Assembly: GCA_050251635.1 (NCBI GenBank)
Contig: JBFWML010000025.1
Coordinates: 1-32,515, forward strand
Source of the DNA: JBFWML01 sp050251635
Lineage (GTDB): Bacteria > Campylobacterota > Campylobacteria > Campylobacterales > SZUA-545
Direction of reading: 5' to 3'
Length of the DNA: 32,515 nucleotides
Below the pieces are notes generated by a model. That model was not told the origin of the DNA. It worked only from the letters and a program-made list of their open reading frames with translations, and searched no databases. Of this stretch, positions 24,093 to 30,968 are shown piece after piece (positions within the stretch are counted from its first letter, which is position 1; the number at the start of each line of letters is the position of its first letter). The translations under genes and the position numbers were made by a program.

Positions 24093-24601
24093 TACACAAA
24101 CCTCTTGGCGCTTTTATTGCGGTCCATCGACTCGCGGCGAATCTTCTGCTGGAGCATCATGGTGGCGTAGATCAGGGTATCCGGGCGCGGGGCGCAGCCG
24201 GGCAAATAAATATCCACGGGGATAATGCGGTCAACACCCTGCACGGTCGCGTAGGTGTTGAACATGCCGCCGGTGTTGGCGCAGCTTCCCATGGAGATCA
24301 CCCATTTGGGTTCGGCCATCTGGTCGTACAGACGGCGGATAAAGGGCGCGTGTTTTTTGGAGACCGTGCCGGCCACGCACATCACCTCCGCCTGACGGGG
24401 GGACGCGCGGAAAATGGTACCTAAGCGGTCGAAGTCGAAACGGCCGCCGCCGGAGGCCATCATCTCGATCGCGCAGCAAGCCAGACCATAGGTGAAAAAC
24501 CACAGCGAGTTACTGCGGCCCCAGTTAACCAGCTTATCGACGGTGGTCAGCGCCACGGGCAGGCCGCCGCTGGAGAGGTAATTTACTTGATGCTGTGCCA
24601 C
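24092..24601 (-). CDS. nuoB: NADH-quinone oxidoreductase subunit B (complex I, cluster N2)
   Basis: NuoB binds the terminal [4Fe-4S] cluster N2, which reduces quinone. The 169-residue product has the tandem Cys of YGLACCAIEMM (C42, C43), C107 in MGSCANTGGMF and C136 in LPGCAPRPD, the full ligand set. The start is GTG at 24601: AAGGAG sits seven bases upstream and the protein then begins MAQHQVNY. An ATG seven codons earlier (24622) has no binding site. The gene overlaps the end of nuoA by 19 bases. Confidence 0.96.
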   Translation of the reverse strand: MAQHQVNYLSSGGLPVALTTVDKLVNWGRSNSLWFFTYGLACCAIEMMASGGGRFDFDRLGTIFRASPRQAEVMCVAGTVSKKHAPFIRRLYDQMAEPKWVISMGSCANTGGMFNTYATVQGVDRIIPVDIYLPGCAPRPDTLIYATMMLQQKIRRESMDRNKSAKRFV

Positions 24602-24981
24602 TGAAGCGCTCCTTTTTTCCATTCATAAACAAACCCGACGGTCAGGATGAAGAGGAAGACAAACATCGCCGTAAAGGCAAACCAGCCATAACCTACGGCA
24701 ATAAGCTCCTTGAAGCTGACGGCCCACGGAAACATGAAGATAATTTCAACGTCGAAAAGAATAAAAAGCAACGCAAAGAGGTAGAACTGCGTCGTAATCC
24801 GGTTGGGCTGAAGGGAGGTTTCCGGCCCGCACTCATAGATGGAGAGCTTCAGTTTGAGATCGTTTCTGACGGCTAGCTTGTTGCCCACCCACGCCGAGAG
24901 CAGCACGGTAGCCACAAAGGCGCCAAAGGTCAAAACGAAGAGAAAAAAGACCCCAAAATAAGGGTGCGCGACAGTTTCCAC
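24583..24981 (-). CDS. nuoA: NADH-quinone oxidoreductase subunit A (complex I)
   Basis: NuoA is a three-helix membrane subunit that contributes the flexible loop at the quinone chamber. The 132-residue product contains YECGPETSLQPNRITTQFY and the helix ALLFILFDVEIIFMFPWA with the conserved Asp and Glu. The start is GTG at 24981 with AAGGA spaced seven bases upstream. It is the first gene of a 14-gene nuo run that reads continuously to nuoN at 7763 with overlaps or gaps of at most 11 bases throughout. Confidence 0.96.
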   Translation of the reverse strand: METVAHPYFGVFFLFVLTFGAFVATVLLSAWVGNKLAVRNDLKLKLSIYECGPETSLQPNRITTQFYLFALLFILFDVEIIFMFPWAVSFKELIAVGYGWFAFTAMFVFLFILTVGFVYEWKKGALQWHSIK

Positions 24982-25058
24982 TGGCTTTTCCTTGGTATGG
25001 TAGTTATGGGATTTGGCCCCTCTTGCAGAGCGCGTCCGAAGTCGCGTCTATCCTGAAA

Positions 25059-25064
25059 ACTATA
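25059..25064 (-). promoter_or_regulatory. candidate extended -10 of the nuo operon
   Basis: On the minus strand TGA-TATAGT lies about 78 bases upstream of the nuoA GTG, giving a leader of roughly 70 bases. No good -35 hexamer is visible. It is the best TGn-TATAAT match upstream of nuoA, but other AT-rich sites further upstream cannot be excluded. Confidence 0.4.
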
Positions 25065-25164
25065 TCAAAACAACCGTTTAACTTCCCCCAACTTCGCCAC
25101 CCAAAGGCGCGAATTCGATCGTTTGTAACAAAAAGTGACAAACAGGCAAAAAACCCAATTTTTT

Positions 25165-25183
25165 ATGTTTCAAAACGAAACAT
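25165..25183. promoter_or_regulatory. 19-base palindrome, candidate operator
   Basis: ATGTTTC and GAAACAT form perfect 7-base arms around a 5-base centre (AAAAC). The spacing and length fit a dimeric helix-turn-helix regulator. It lies about 100 bases upstream of the nuo -10 candidate and about 50 bases upstream of the hsrA -35 element. I do not know the regulator. Confidence 0.45.
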
Positions 25184-25235
25184 GTATGGTCAAAAATAAA
25201 AATGTGACAAATATCAAAAAGTCGAGCGACAAAGT

Positions 25236-25264
25236 TTGCATCGATGCTTAAAAAATGCTATAAT
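25236..25264 (+). promoter_or_regulatory. hsrA promoter (-35 TTGCAT, extended -10 TGC-TATAAT)
   Basis: TTGCAT (25236-25241) is separated by 17 bases from a perfect TATAAT (25259-25264), which is preceded by TGC. Transcription should begin near 25271, about 30 bases upstream of the hsrA start codon. This is the best promoter in the window by sequence. Confidence 0.75.
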
Positions 25265-25281
25265 TTTAAAGTTTCTTTAAA
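25265..25281 (+). promoter_or_regulatory. direct repeat TTTAAA-N5-TTTAAA, candidate HsrA autoregulatory site
   Basis: Two TTTAAA hexamers with an 11-base period start immediately after the -10 element and cover the predicted transcription start. Helicobacter HP1043 (HsrA) is known to bind direct repeats of TTAAG-type half-sites about one helical turn apart, including in its own promoter. The placement here over the start site would suit negative autoregulation. Confidence 0.55.
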
Positions 25282-25301
25282 TATTTTGCGAAGGAGTGGC
25301 G

Positions 25302-26021
25302 GTGAAACGTCTGCTTGTGATAGACGCGACTGAAGCCCATGCGAAAGCCCTTTCCAATAAACTTTCCGCCGATCATTACGCATGCGATATGACAACCTCT
25401 CTTAAAAAAGGGGTAGAAGCTCTTGAAAAAGATCGTGCCGATCTGGTGTTGGTAGACTGGACGGTTGCAGAACCCGGTTTTGCTGATTTCGTGATGACGC
25501 TTAAACGCAATAACAAAAAAGTATCGGTCATTGTGTATTCCGACCGCCCCGGCAAAGAGGCCGAAATCGCAGCGCTTAACAGCGGCGCGGACGATTACTG
25601 TGAAAAACCGGTGGTTAAAAACGAGATCGAAGCAAGCCGTTACGGCGTGCTGCTTTCACGCATCGAAGCGCGCCTGCGCTTTGGCGGCACCAATGTGATT
25701 GACGTGGGTGATTTGGTGATCGACCCCGACGAAGAGAAGATCTACTACCTTAAGCAGGAGAACGAACTCAAGGGCAAACCCTTTGAGGTGCTCACCCATC
25801 TGGCCCGTCACCGCGATCAGATTGTGAGCAAAGAGCAACTGCTTGATGCCATCTGGGAAGAGCCGGAACTGGTGACGCCCAACGTAATCGAAGTGGCCAT
25901 TAACCAGATTCGCCAAAAAATGGACAAACCGCTGGGTATCGGCACCATCGAAACCGTGCGCCGCCGCGGATACCGCTTTTGTTTTCCTAACTGCAGCGGC
26001 CAGACTATTACAGATCGCTAG
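25302..26021 (+). CDS. hsrA: orphan OmpR-family response regulator HsrA (HP1043/CosR type)
   Basis: HsrA is a regulator of growth and oxidative-stress genes in Campylobacterota; the Helicobacter orthologue is essential. The 239-residue product has a receiver domain (1-~120) and a winged-helix DNA-binding domain (~140-230) that includes KGKPFEVLTHLARHRDQIVSK and EVAINQIRQKMDKPLG, essentially identical to known orthologues. Unlike Helicobacter and Campylobacter versions, the phosphoacceptor position holds Asp (D52 in LVLVDW), and the receiver Lys (in CEKP) is present, but the second acidic-pocket residue is Ala9. The segment after that Lys is several residues longer than in HP1043. The GTG at 25302 is preferred since AAGGAG (25291-25296) lies five bases upstream; a GTG at 25296 would overlap that site. 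It diverges from nuoA. Confidence 0.95.
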   Translation: MKRLLVIDATEAHAKALSNKLSADHYACDMTTSLKKGVEALEKDRADLVLVDWTVAEPGFADFVMTLKRNNKKVSVIVYSDRPGKEAEIAALNSGADDYCEKPVVKNEIEASRYGVLLSRIEARLRFGGTNVIDVGDLVIDPDEEKIYYLKQENELKGKPFEVLTHLARHRDQIVSKEQLLDAIWEEPELVTPNVIEVAINQIRQKMDKPLGIGTIETVRRRGYRFCFPNCSGQTITDR

Positions 26022-26043
26022 GACGGGCAAAGCCCATCCTAGC
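26017..26043 (+). terminator. long hairpin straddling the hsrA stop codon
   Basis: A 27-base near-perfect inverted repeat has arms GCTAGGA-C-GGGC and GCCC-A-TCCTAGC with an AAA loop and a single C-A mismatch, and it contains the hsrA TAG. No T-run follows, so it is not a classical intrinsic terminator; it could still define or stabilise the 3' end. Further short hairpins follow, for example GCCC-TAC-GGGC at 26050-26060. Confidence 0.5.
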
Positions 26044-26125
26044 TCTAAAGCCCTACGGGCAGCCCTTCCGACAGCCAATCGCTTACGGCTCTTGGGTCGT
26101 CAGTTCCGTTCGGCGCACTAAAGCT

Positions 26126-26141
26126 GGCCCCTCCCGGGGCC
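26126..26141. terminator. GC-rich hairpin between hsrA and aguB
   Basis: GGCCCC and GGGGCC pair around a TCCC loop. On the plus strand it is followed by GTTTACTTT, a broken T-run, making it a plausible terminator for hsrA. On the minus strand it lies 12 bases after the aguB stop but lacks a T-run, so use in that direction is less certain. Confidence 0.55.
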
Positions 26142-26153
26142 GTTTACTTTAAA

Positions 26154-27035
26154 TTAATCCCGCCACCGTTTTAGAATATCTGAGTAGGCATCGATGCGTC
26201 GATCGCGGAAGAAGGGCCAGATTCTGCGCACCGCTTCGGCGCGATCCGTGTCGATCGTGGCGTGCAGAACGGTTTCGTTTTGATGCGGCGCGTCGGCGAG
26301 CAGATCGCCCTGTGGCCCGGCGATAAAGCTGTGGCCCCAAAACTCGATGCCCGCCCCGACATTTGCCGTATCGGGTTCAAAACCCACGCGGTTAGCGCTG
26401 ATGACGTGGATGCCGTTGGCCACCGCGTGGGCGCGTTGCGCCAGCCGCCACGCCTCGGTCTGGCGGGCCTTTTCTTCCGCCGTGTCGTTCGGGTCCCAGC
26501 CGATCGCCGTGGGGTAAATGAGCACATCCGCGCCCTTAAGCGCCATCAACCGCGCCGCTTCGGGGTACCACTGATCCCAGCAGACCAACACGCCCAGTTT
26601 GCCTACGCTCGTCTGGATCGGCTCAAAACCCAGATCGCCGGGGGTGAAGTAGAACTTCTCGTAAAAGGCGGGATCGTCGGGAATATGCATTTTGCGGTAT
26701 TTGCCTGCGATGGTGCCATCTTTTTCCAGCACAACCGCCGTGTTGTGGTAAAGCCCCGGCGCGCGGCGTTCAAAGAGCGAGAGCACAAGCACAATGCCGA
26801 GCTCTTTAGCTACGGGTGCGAAGAATTCCGTCGAAGGGCCGGGGATGGTTTCGGCCAAGTCAAAAAAATCGGTGTTTTCGCACTGGCAGAAATACGGCCC
26901 CGCGTGAAGCTCCTGCAACACCACCAGTTTTGCGCCGTTCTTGGCCGCTTGAATAATCAGTTTTTTGCTTTTGTCCCAGTTTTCGGCGCGGTTTGCTGAA
27001 CAACTTTGCTGCACCAAGGCCACAGGCAGTTTCAT
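26154..27035 (-). CDS. aguB: N-carbamoylputrescine amidase AguB
   Basis: AguB hydrolyses N-carbamoylputrescine to putrescine, ammonia and CO2, the last step of the agmatine deiminase route. The 293-residue product is a nitrilase-superfamily protein with the catalytic triad visible: E42 (VLQELH), K115 (GKYRKMHIPDD) and C152 (VLVCWDQWYPEAARL). The start at 27035 is supported by GGAG six bases upstream and by the family N-terminus MKLPVALVQ; an open frame continues upstream to 27425 only as antisense to valS. No agmatine deiminase gene is seen in the window. It is divergent from valS and convergent with hsrA, and appears to be a single-gene unit. Confidence 0.93.
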   Translation of the reverse strand: MKLPVALVQQSCSANRAENWDKSKKLIIQAAKNGAKLVVLQELHAGPYFCQCENTDFFDLAETIPGPSTEFFAPVAKELGIVLVLSLFERRAPGLYHNTAVVLEKDGTIAGKYRKMHIPDDPAFYEKFYFTPGDLGFEPIQTSVGKLGVLVCWDQWYPEAARLMALKGADVLIYPTAIGWDPNDTAEEKARQTEAWRLAQRAHAVANGIHVISANRVGFEPDTANVGAGIEFWGHSFIAGPQGDLLADAPHQNETVLHATIDTDRAEAVRRIWPFFRDRRIDAYSDILKRWRD

Positions 27036-27063
27036 AACACTCTCCATCGGGTTTTTGAGGGGG

Positions 27064-27069
27064 ATTATA
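27064..27069 (-). promoter_or_regulatory. candidate extended -10 for aguB
   Basis: On the minus strand TGT-TATAAT is a perfect hexamer 28 bases upstream of the aguB ATG. It leaves a leader of about 22 bases containing the GGAG binding site. Confidence 0.6.
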
Positions 27070-27097
27070 ACAGCCGATGGTAACAGGGGCGCTTTGG

Positions 27098-27103
27098 TAA
27101 AAT
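27098..27103 (+). promoter_or_regulatory. candidate extended -10 for valS
   Basis: TGG-TAAAAT lies 25 bases upstream of the valS ATG at 27129. AAGGGG at 27117-27122 is the ribosome binding site, six bases from the ATG. No T-box leader or attenuator is present in the short leader. Confidence 0.5.
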
Positions 27104-27128
27104 TCCGCCCAAATTTAAGGGGTTTTTC

Positions 27129-29711
27129 ATGAGCGAAACCAAAGGTTACAATCCGCAGGAGATCGAAGCGGGGCTGTATGACATCTGGGAAAAAGCGGGC
27201 TATTTCTCTTCCGATCGTAAGGGCGGTAAGGGCAGCTTCTGCATTATGATGCCGCCGCCCAACGTCACGGGCAGTTTGCATATCGGCCATGCGCTCAACC
27301 ACACGCTGCAGGATGTGATGGTGCGTTACAAACGCATGGACGGTTACGATGTGCTCTGGCAGCCGGGGCTTGACCACGCCGGGATCGCCACGCAAAACGT
27401 GGTGGAAAAACAGCTGCTGGCCCAAGGGATCAAAAAAGAGGACTTAGGCCGCGAAGCCTTTATTGCCAAGGTGTGGGAGTGGAAGGCCAAAAGCGGCGGC
27501 ATGATCACCAGCCAGCTTCGCCGTCTGGGCACCAGCCCCGACTGGAACCGCGAACGCTTCACCATGGACGAAGGGCTTAAGGAGTCGGTCAAAAAAGCCT
27601 TTGTCGCGCTCTACAACGAAGGCGTGATCGTGCGCGGCAACTATATGGTCAACTGGTGCACCCACGACGGGGCGCTCAGCGACATCGAAGTCGAACACGC
27701 CGAGGCCGAAGGGGCGCTCTATCACCTGCGCTATCCGCTCTCTGACGGCAGCGGATCGATTATTGTCGCCACGACGCGGCCCGAAACCTTCTTCGGCGAC
27801 ACCGCCGTGATGGTTCACCCCGACGATGAACGCTACAAAAAGCTGATCGGCCACAAAATCCGCCTGCCGCTGATTAACCGCGAAATCGAGATTATTGCCG
27901 ACGAACACGTGGATATGAGTTTTGGTTCCGGCGCGGTTAAAGTGACCCCCGCCCACGACACCAACGACTACGAGGTGGGCAAACGGCACCATCTGGAATT
28001 TATCACCATCTTTAGTGAAAAAGGCATCCTCAACCACCACTGCGGCGAGTTTGAGGGCGAAGAGCGGCTGGAGGCGCGGGCCAAAGTCGTCGCCAAACTG
28101 CAGGCGGGCGGTTTTGTAGAGAAGATCGAAAAACACCTCCACCAAGTGGGCCGCTGCTACCGCTGTAACAACGTGGTCGAACCCTATATCTCCCGCCAGT
28201 GGTTTGTGCGCAAGGAGATGGCGCAAAGGGCGATCGACAAGGTCAACGCCGGGGAAACCCGCTTTTTCCCCGCCCAGTGGAAGAACAACTACGACTCCTG
28301 GATGAACGAACTGCGCGACTGGTGCATTTCGCGCCAGTTGTGGTGGGGCCACCGCATTCCCGTGTTTTACTGCACCGAGTGCCACAACGAATGGGCCAGC
28401 GAAGAGGACGATCCGCACCAGTGCCCCAACTGTAACGGCACCCGTTTCCACCAGGACCCCGATGTGCTCGATACGTGGTTTTCTTCGGCCCTGTGGCCCT
28501 TTAGCACGCTGGGTTGGGGCAATGAAAACGACGCCAAAGTGCGCGAGGGCGATTTGGCCAAACACTACCCCAACGCCCTGCTGATCACCGGCTTTGATAT
28601 TCTCTTTTTCTGGGTGGCGCGGATGCTGATGATGGGGGTTCACTTTACCGGCGAAGTGCCCTTCCGCCATGTTTATCTGCACGCGCTGGTGCGGGATGAA
28701 CACGGCCAGAAGATGAGCAAATCCAAGGGCAACGTGATTGACCCCATCGAGATGATCGACCTGCACGGCGCGGACACGCTGCGTTTTACGCTGGCGGCGT
28801 TGTGCGCACAGGGGCGCGATATCCGGCTTTCGGCCAAGAGCCTTGAAACCTACAAACACTTCGCCAACAAGATTTTTAACGCCGCGCGTTTCTTGCAAAT
28901 GAAACAAGCAACCTACCCCGATCGCTCCGCCATAACCATCAAAACCGATCTGGGGCGCTATATGAACAGCCGCCTCAATGTGGCCATCGCCGAAGTGCGC
29001 GAACAGCTCGATCAGTACCGCTTCAACGACGCGGCGATTACGCTTTACCGCTTCCTGTGGACGGAGTTTTGCGACTGGGGCATTGAGCTTTCCAAGGCCG
29101 CGCCCGAAAGCATTGAGGAGATGGGGGCGATCTACAAAGAGGCGCTTAAACTGCTCAACCCCTTTATGCCCTTCCTGACCGAGCGGCTTTATGCGGAGCT
29201 GGGCGGCGGCGCGGAAAGTCTGGTCATTGCGCCCTTCCCCGTGGCCGGCGAGCGCGATCTGGCCGCCGAAGAGGCCTTTGGGTACGCCATCGAAGCGATC
29301 CAGTCGATCCGCCGCGCCAAAGTGCCGCTGGATCTGGCCAACAAACCCGTGGCTAAAGCCGCCGTGCGCCCCTTTAAGGCCATGGAACTGCCGCTGAAAT
29401 TTATCGAAAAACTGGCGCGGGTCGAAAGCGTCGAGGTGGTGAGCGACAAACAAAAGGGTGCCACCGACGTCAGCGACAACCTCGAAAGCACCATCCCCAC
29501 CGACACGGTGGATTTAAGCGCGCTGATAAGCCGCTTGGAAAACCAGCGCGAGAAGGCGGCCAAAGAACACGCTAAGCTGGACTCAATGCTTTCCAACGAG
29601 CGGTTTGTCGCCAACGCCCCGGCGGATGTATTGGAGAAAAACCGCGCGCTTTTAGACGAAGCGGCGGCCAAACTGCAGCAGATCGAAGCGCAACTGGCCG
29701 GACTGAAGTAG
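27129..29711 (+). CDS. valS: valine--tRNA ligase
   Basis: This class Ia aminoacyl-tRNA synthetase charges tRNA-Val. The 860-residue product has PPNVTGSLHIGH (HIGH at 51-54), the editing-domain region beginning near residue 190 (TTRPETFFGDTAV), two CxxC pairs in the segments CTECHNEW and CPNCNGTRF, the signature DTWFSSALWPFSTLGW, KMSKS at 528-532 and a C-terminal coiled coil (~800-860) that binds the tRNA elbow. The two CxxC pairs may bind zinc. The start is supported by a good binding site. The stop codon lies in a perfect inverted repeat, six bases from the stop of the convergent neighbour. Confidence 0.97.
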   Translation: MSETKGYNPQEIEAGLYDIWEKAGYFSSDRKGGKGSFCIMMPPPNVTGSLHIGHALNHTLQDVMVRYKRMDGYDVLWQPGLDHAGIATQNVVEKQLLAQGIKKEDLGREAFIAKVWEWKAKSGGMITSQLRRLGTSPDWNRERFTMDEGLKESVKKAFVALYNEGVIVRGNYMVNWCTHDGALSDIEVEHAEAEGALYHLRYPLSDGSGSIIVATTRPETFFGDTAVMVHPDDERYKKLIGHKIRLPLINREIEIIADEHVDMSFGSGAVKVTPAHDTNDYEVGKRHHLEFITIFSEKGILNHHCGEFEGEERLEARAKVVAKLQAGGFVEKIEKHLHQVGRCYRCNNVVEPYISRQWFVRKEMAQRAIDKVNAGETRFFPAQWKNNYDSWMNELRDWCISRQLWWGHRIPVFYCTECHNEWASEEDDPHQCPNCNGTRFHQDPDVLDTWFSSALWPFSTLGWGNENDAKVREGDLAKHYPNALLITGFDILFFWVARMLMMGVHFTGEVPFRHVYLHALVRDEHGQKMSKSKGNVIDPIEMIDLHGADTLRFTLAALCAQGRDIRLSAKSLETYKHFANKIFNAARFLQMKQATYPDRSAITIKTDLGRYMNSRLNVAIAEVREQLDQYRFNDAAITLYRFLWTEFCDWGIELSKAAPESIEEMGAIYKEALKLLNPFMPFLTERLYAELGGGAESLVIAPFPVAGERDLAAEEAFGYAIEAIQSIRRAKVPLDLANKPVAKAAVRPFKAMELPLKFIEKLARVESVEVVSDKQKGATDVSDNLESTIPTDTVDLSALISRLENQREKAAKEHAKLDSMLSNERFVANAPADVLEKNRALLDEAAAKLQQIEAQLAGLK

Positions 29712-29718
29712 TCCGGCC
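29696..29718. terminator. perfect inverted repeat across the valS stop, between convergent genes
   Basis: GGCCGGACT (29696-29704) and AGTCCGGCC (29710-29718) form a perfect 9-bp stem with a GAAGT loop. It includes the valS TAG and touches the stop of the opposite gene, so it would form in both transcripts. Neither strand has a following T-run. It is a likely 3'-end-defining or bidirectional termination structure. Confidence 0.55.
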
Positions 29719-30911
29719 TACAACTCGCAACCGCGCAGGGCCAGCAGGCCCTCAACGTAGGTAAAATCGTTAATCAGATCGATCGTCGCATAGGCGATGC
29801 GGTGACGTTCGAGGGAAAAGAGCGCCTCGATCCAGTTTTCCAGATAGGCCAGCGCATCGACCAGCACTTCGGCGTTATTGATGTCGGCCAGAATCTCCTC
29901 GCACACCACTTTCTCGCGCAAATGAGCGGCAATTTTAAGCAGCAGCGCCGAGAGGAGATAAAAAGCCCCCTCCTGCCCCAGCAAAGAGCCGTAGGCGCTC
30001 ATCCGATCGGCCAGCTCGGCGGCGCTTTTGGTTCGTCCGGCATTGTCCGATTCGGTGATAATCTTGACCGCGACCGCGTAAAGATCGAGATATTCGTCAT
30101 AGAGTCTGTCGCGCTCCTTGAGCAGCGGTGAACCCTCCAAGTCGCCCAGCTTGTCAAACAGCTCATGCGCCGAGATGCGCTCGAGGAAGTTTTCGCTCAG
30201 GGATTCGGGCGTAATGCGGCCCTCAAGGGTGCGGGCCTGCGCATAGGGCACACGCTCAATCACCCGCATACCGATGCACTGAAAACAAAAATCGATCTTG
30301 GCGGTATGGGAAAGCAGCGCATGAAAGCGATCGGATTGCTCCTGGGTGAGTTCGATCAAAAAGCTTTTTTCCCGCCGTTGGAAGTTGGAAATATTTTTCT
30401 GATCGAGCCAGACATAACGGCTGCCCGCCTCCTCAAAGCAGAAGGCTTCATAAACGTTGACGTTTTTACCCATCCGCTTGCTGATGACATGGCGGGTTTT
30501 GTCCCCCCGAAGCGATCGGCGTCCGGCGGCAAAACACTCCGCAAGCTGTTCGATATTGCAGCCGCCCTCCAAGGGGTAGCAAACCAGCGGAGCATCTCCC
30601 TGCCCAAACTCCCGGCGGCCAATCAGCGTCGCAAAGAGCTCGACGCGGCGGGCCGAATCGATCAGCGAGTTGACCAGCTCCAGGAAATAGAGCCGGTCTG
30701 TATGGGTGGCAATCTCCTTAAAATAGCAGTGTTCCGCCCCGTTTTCCGTGCGGATGTAGTACTGCAGATAATCCACAAAATAGCGCGAATCGCTGTCGTT
30801 AAAAACCGAAAGCAGATGAACAATCTGCTTCTCCCCCCGGGTTTCTTGATGCTCAAAGGTGTCGCCAAACGCCTTGAGAGAAGCGATTTTTTCACGGATA
30901 TTGATCTTCAT
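29718..30911 (-). CDS. uncharacterised 397-residue protein
   Basis: The product is a soluble, mixed alpha/beta protein without a signal peptide or membrane segment. Residues ~45-250 contain Cys and aromatic residues in no pattern I recognise (for example DAPLVCYPLEGGCN and KIDFCFQCIGM). Residues ~260-395 appear wholly helical. AGAGG lies a few bases upstream of the ATG at 30911. A TGC-TAAGAT promoter candidate sits about 40 bases upstream, inside a hairpin. It follows the 508-residue gene on the same strand with a 57-base gap, so the two may act together. I do not recognise a family and give no function. Confidence 0.8.
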   Translation of the reverse strand: MKINIREKIASLKAFGDTFEHQETRGEKQIVHLLSVFNDSDSRYFVDYLQYYIRTENGAEHCYFKEIATHTDRLYFLELVNSLIDSARRVELFATLIGRREFGQGDAPLVCYPLEGGCNIEQLAECFAAGRRSLRGDKTRHVISKRMGKNVNVYEAFCFEEAGSRYVWLDQKNISNFQRREKSFLIELTQEQSDRFHALLSHTAKIDFCFQCIGMRVIERVPYAQARTLEGRITPESLSENFLERISAHELFDKLGDLEGSPLLKERDRLYDEYLDLYAVAVKIITESDNAGRTKSAAELADRMSAYGSLLGQEGAFYLLSALLLKIAAHLREKVVCEEILADINNAEVLVDALAYLENWIEALFSLERHRIAYATIDLINDFTYVEGLLALRGCEL

Positions 30912-30941
30912 TAAAGCCTCTTAGTTTTTTTGGGTTTACGC

Positions 30942-30963
30942 GGGTGCGCATCTTAGCACACCC
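30942..30963 (-). promoter_or_regulatory. hairpin with embedded TGC-TAAGAT promoter-like element
   Basis: GGGTGCGC (30942-30949) and GCACACCC (30956-30963) pair over 8 bases (one G-U in RNA on the minus strand) with a 6-base loop. On the minus strand the loop reads TAAGAT, preceded by TGC, which matches the extended -10 pattern of other promoters in the window. It may be a promoter for the 397-residue gene, a 3' hairpin of the upstream gene, or both. A run of seven T on the plus strand (30925-30931) lies on the wrong strand for terminating the upstream gene. Confidence 0.4.
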
Positions 30964-30968
30964 CCTTA

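Larger units (their letters stand above)
24982..25301. other. 320-base AT-rich divergent regulatory region between nuoA and hsrA
   Basis: No gene is seen here. The region is markedly AT-richer than its surroundings, especially 25130-25290. It holds the nuo promoter candidate on the minus strand, a 19-base palindrome at 25165-25183, and the hsrA promoter with its direct repeat. It also holds an octamer GTGACAAA at 25135-25142 and 25204-25211 with a variant GCGACAAA at 25226-25233. The last two copies are 22 bases, two helical turns, apart. A looser inverted pair GTTTGT (25121-25126) and ACAAAC (25138-25143) is separated by 11 bases. Confidence 0.75.

Noticed and set aside
24602..24622. Upstream ATG for nuoB
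   Set aside because: It has no ribosome binding site; AAGGAG is placed for the GTG at 24601.
25196..25225. Possible FNR/CRP-like site in the hsrA-nuo gap
   Set aside because: Only an isolated ATCAA half-site is present; no matching TTGAT with the right spacing was found.
27036..27425. N-terminal extension of aguB into valS
   Set aside because: The extra 130 residues are antisense to valS and precede the family's normal N-terminus; the GGAG site at 27042-27045 and the TATAAT at 27064-27069 point to the start at 27035.
27444..29453. 669-codon open frame opposite valS
   Set aside because: It is an antisense shadow of valine--tRNA ligase; there is no start context or domain.
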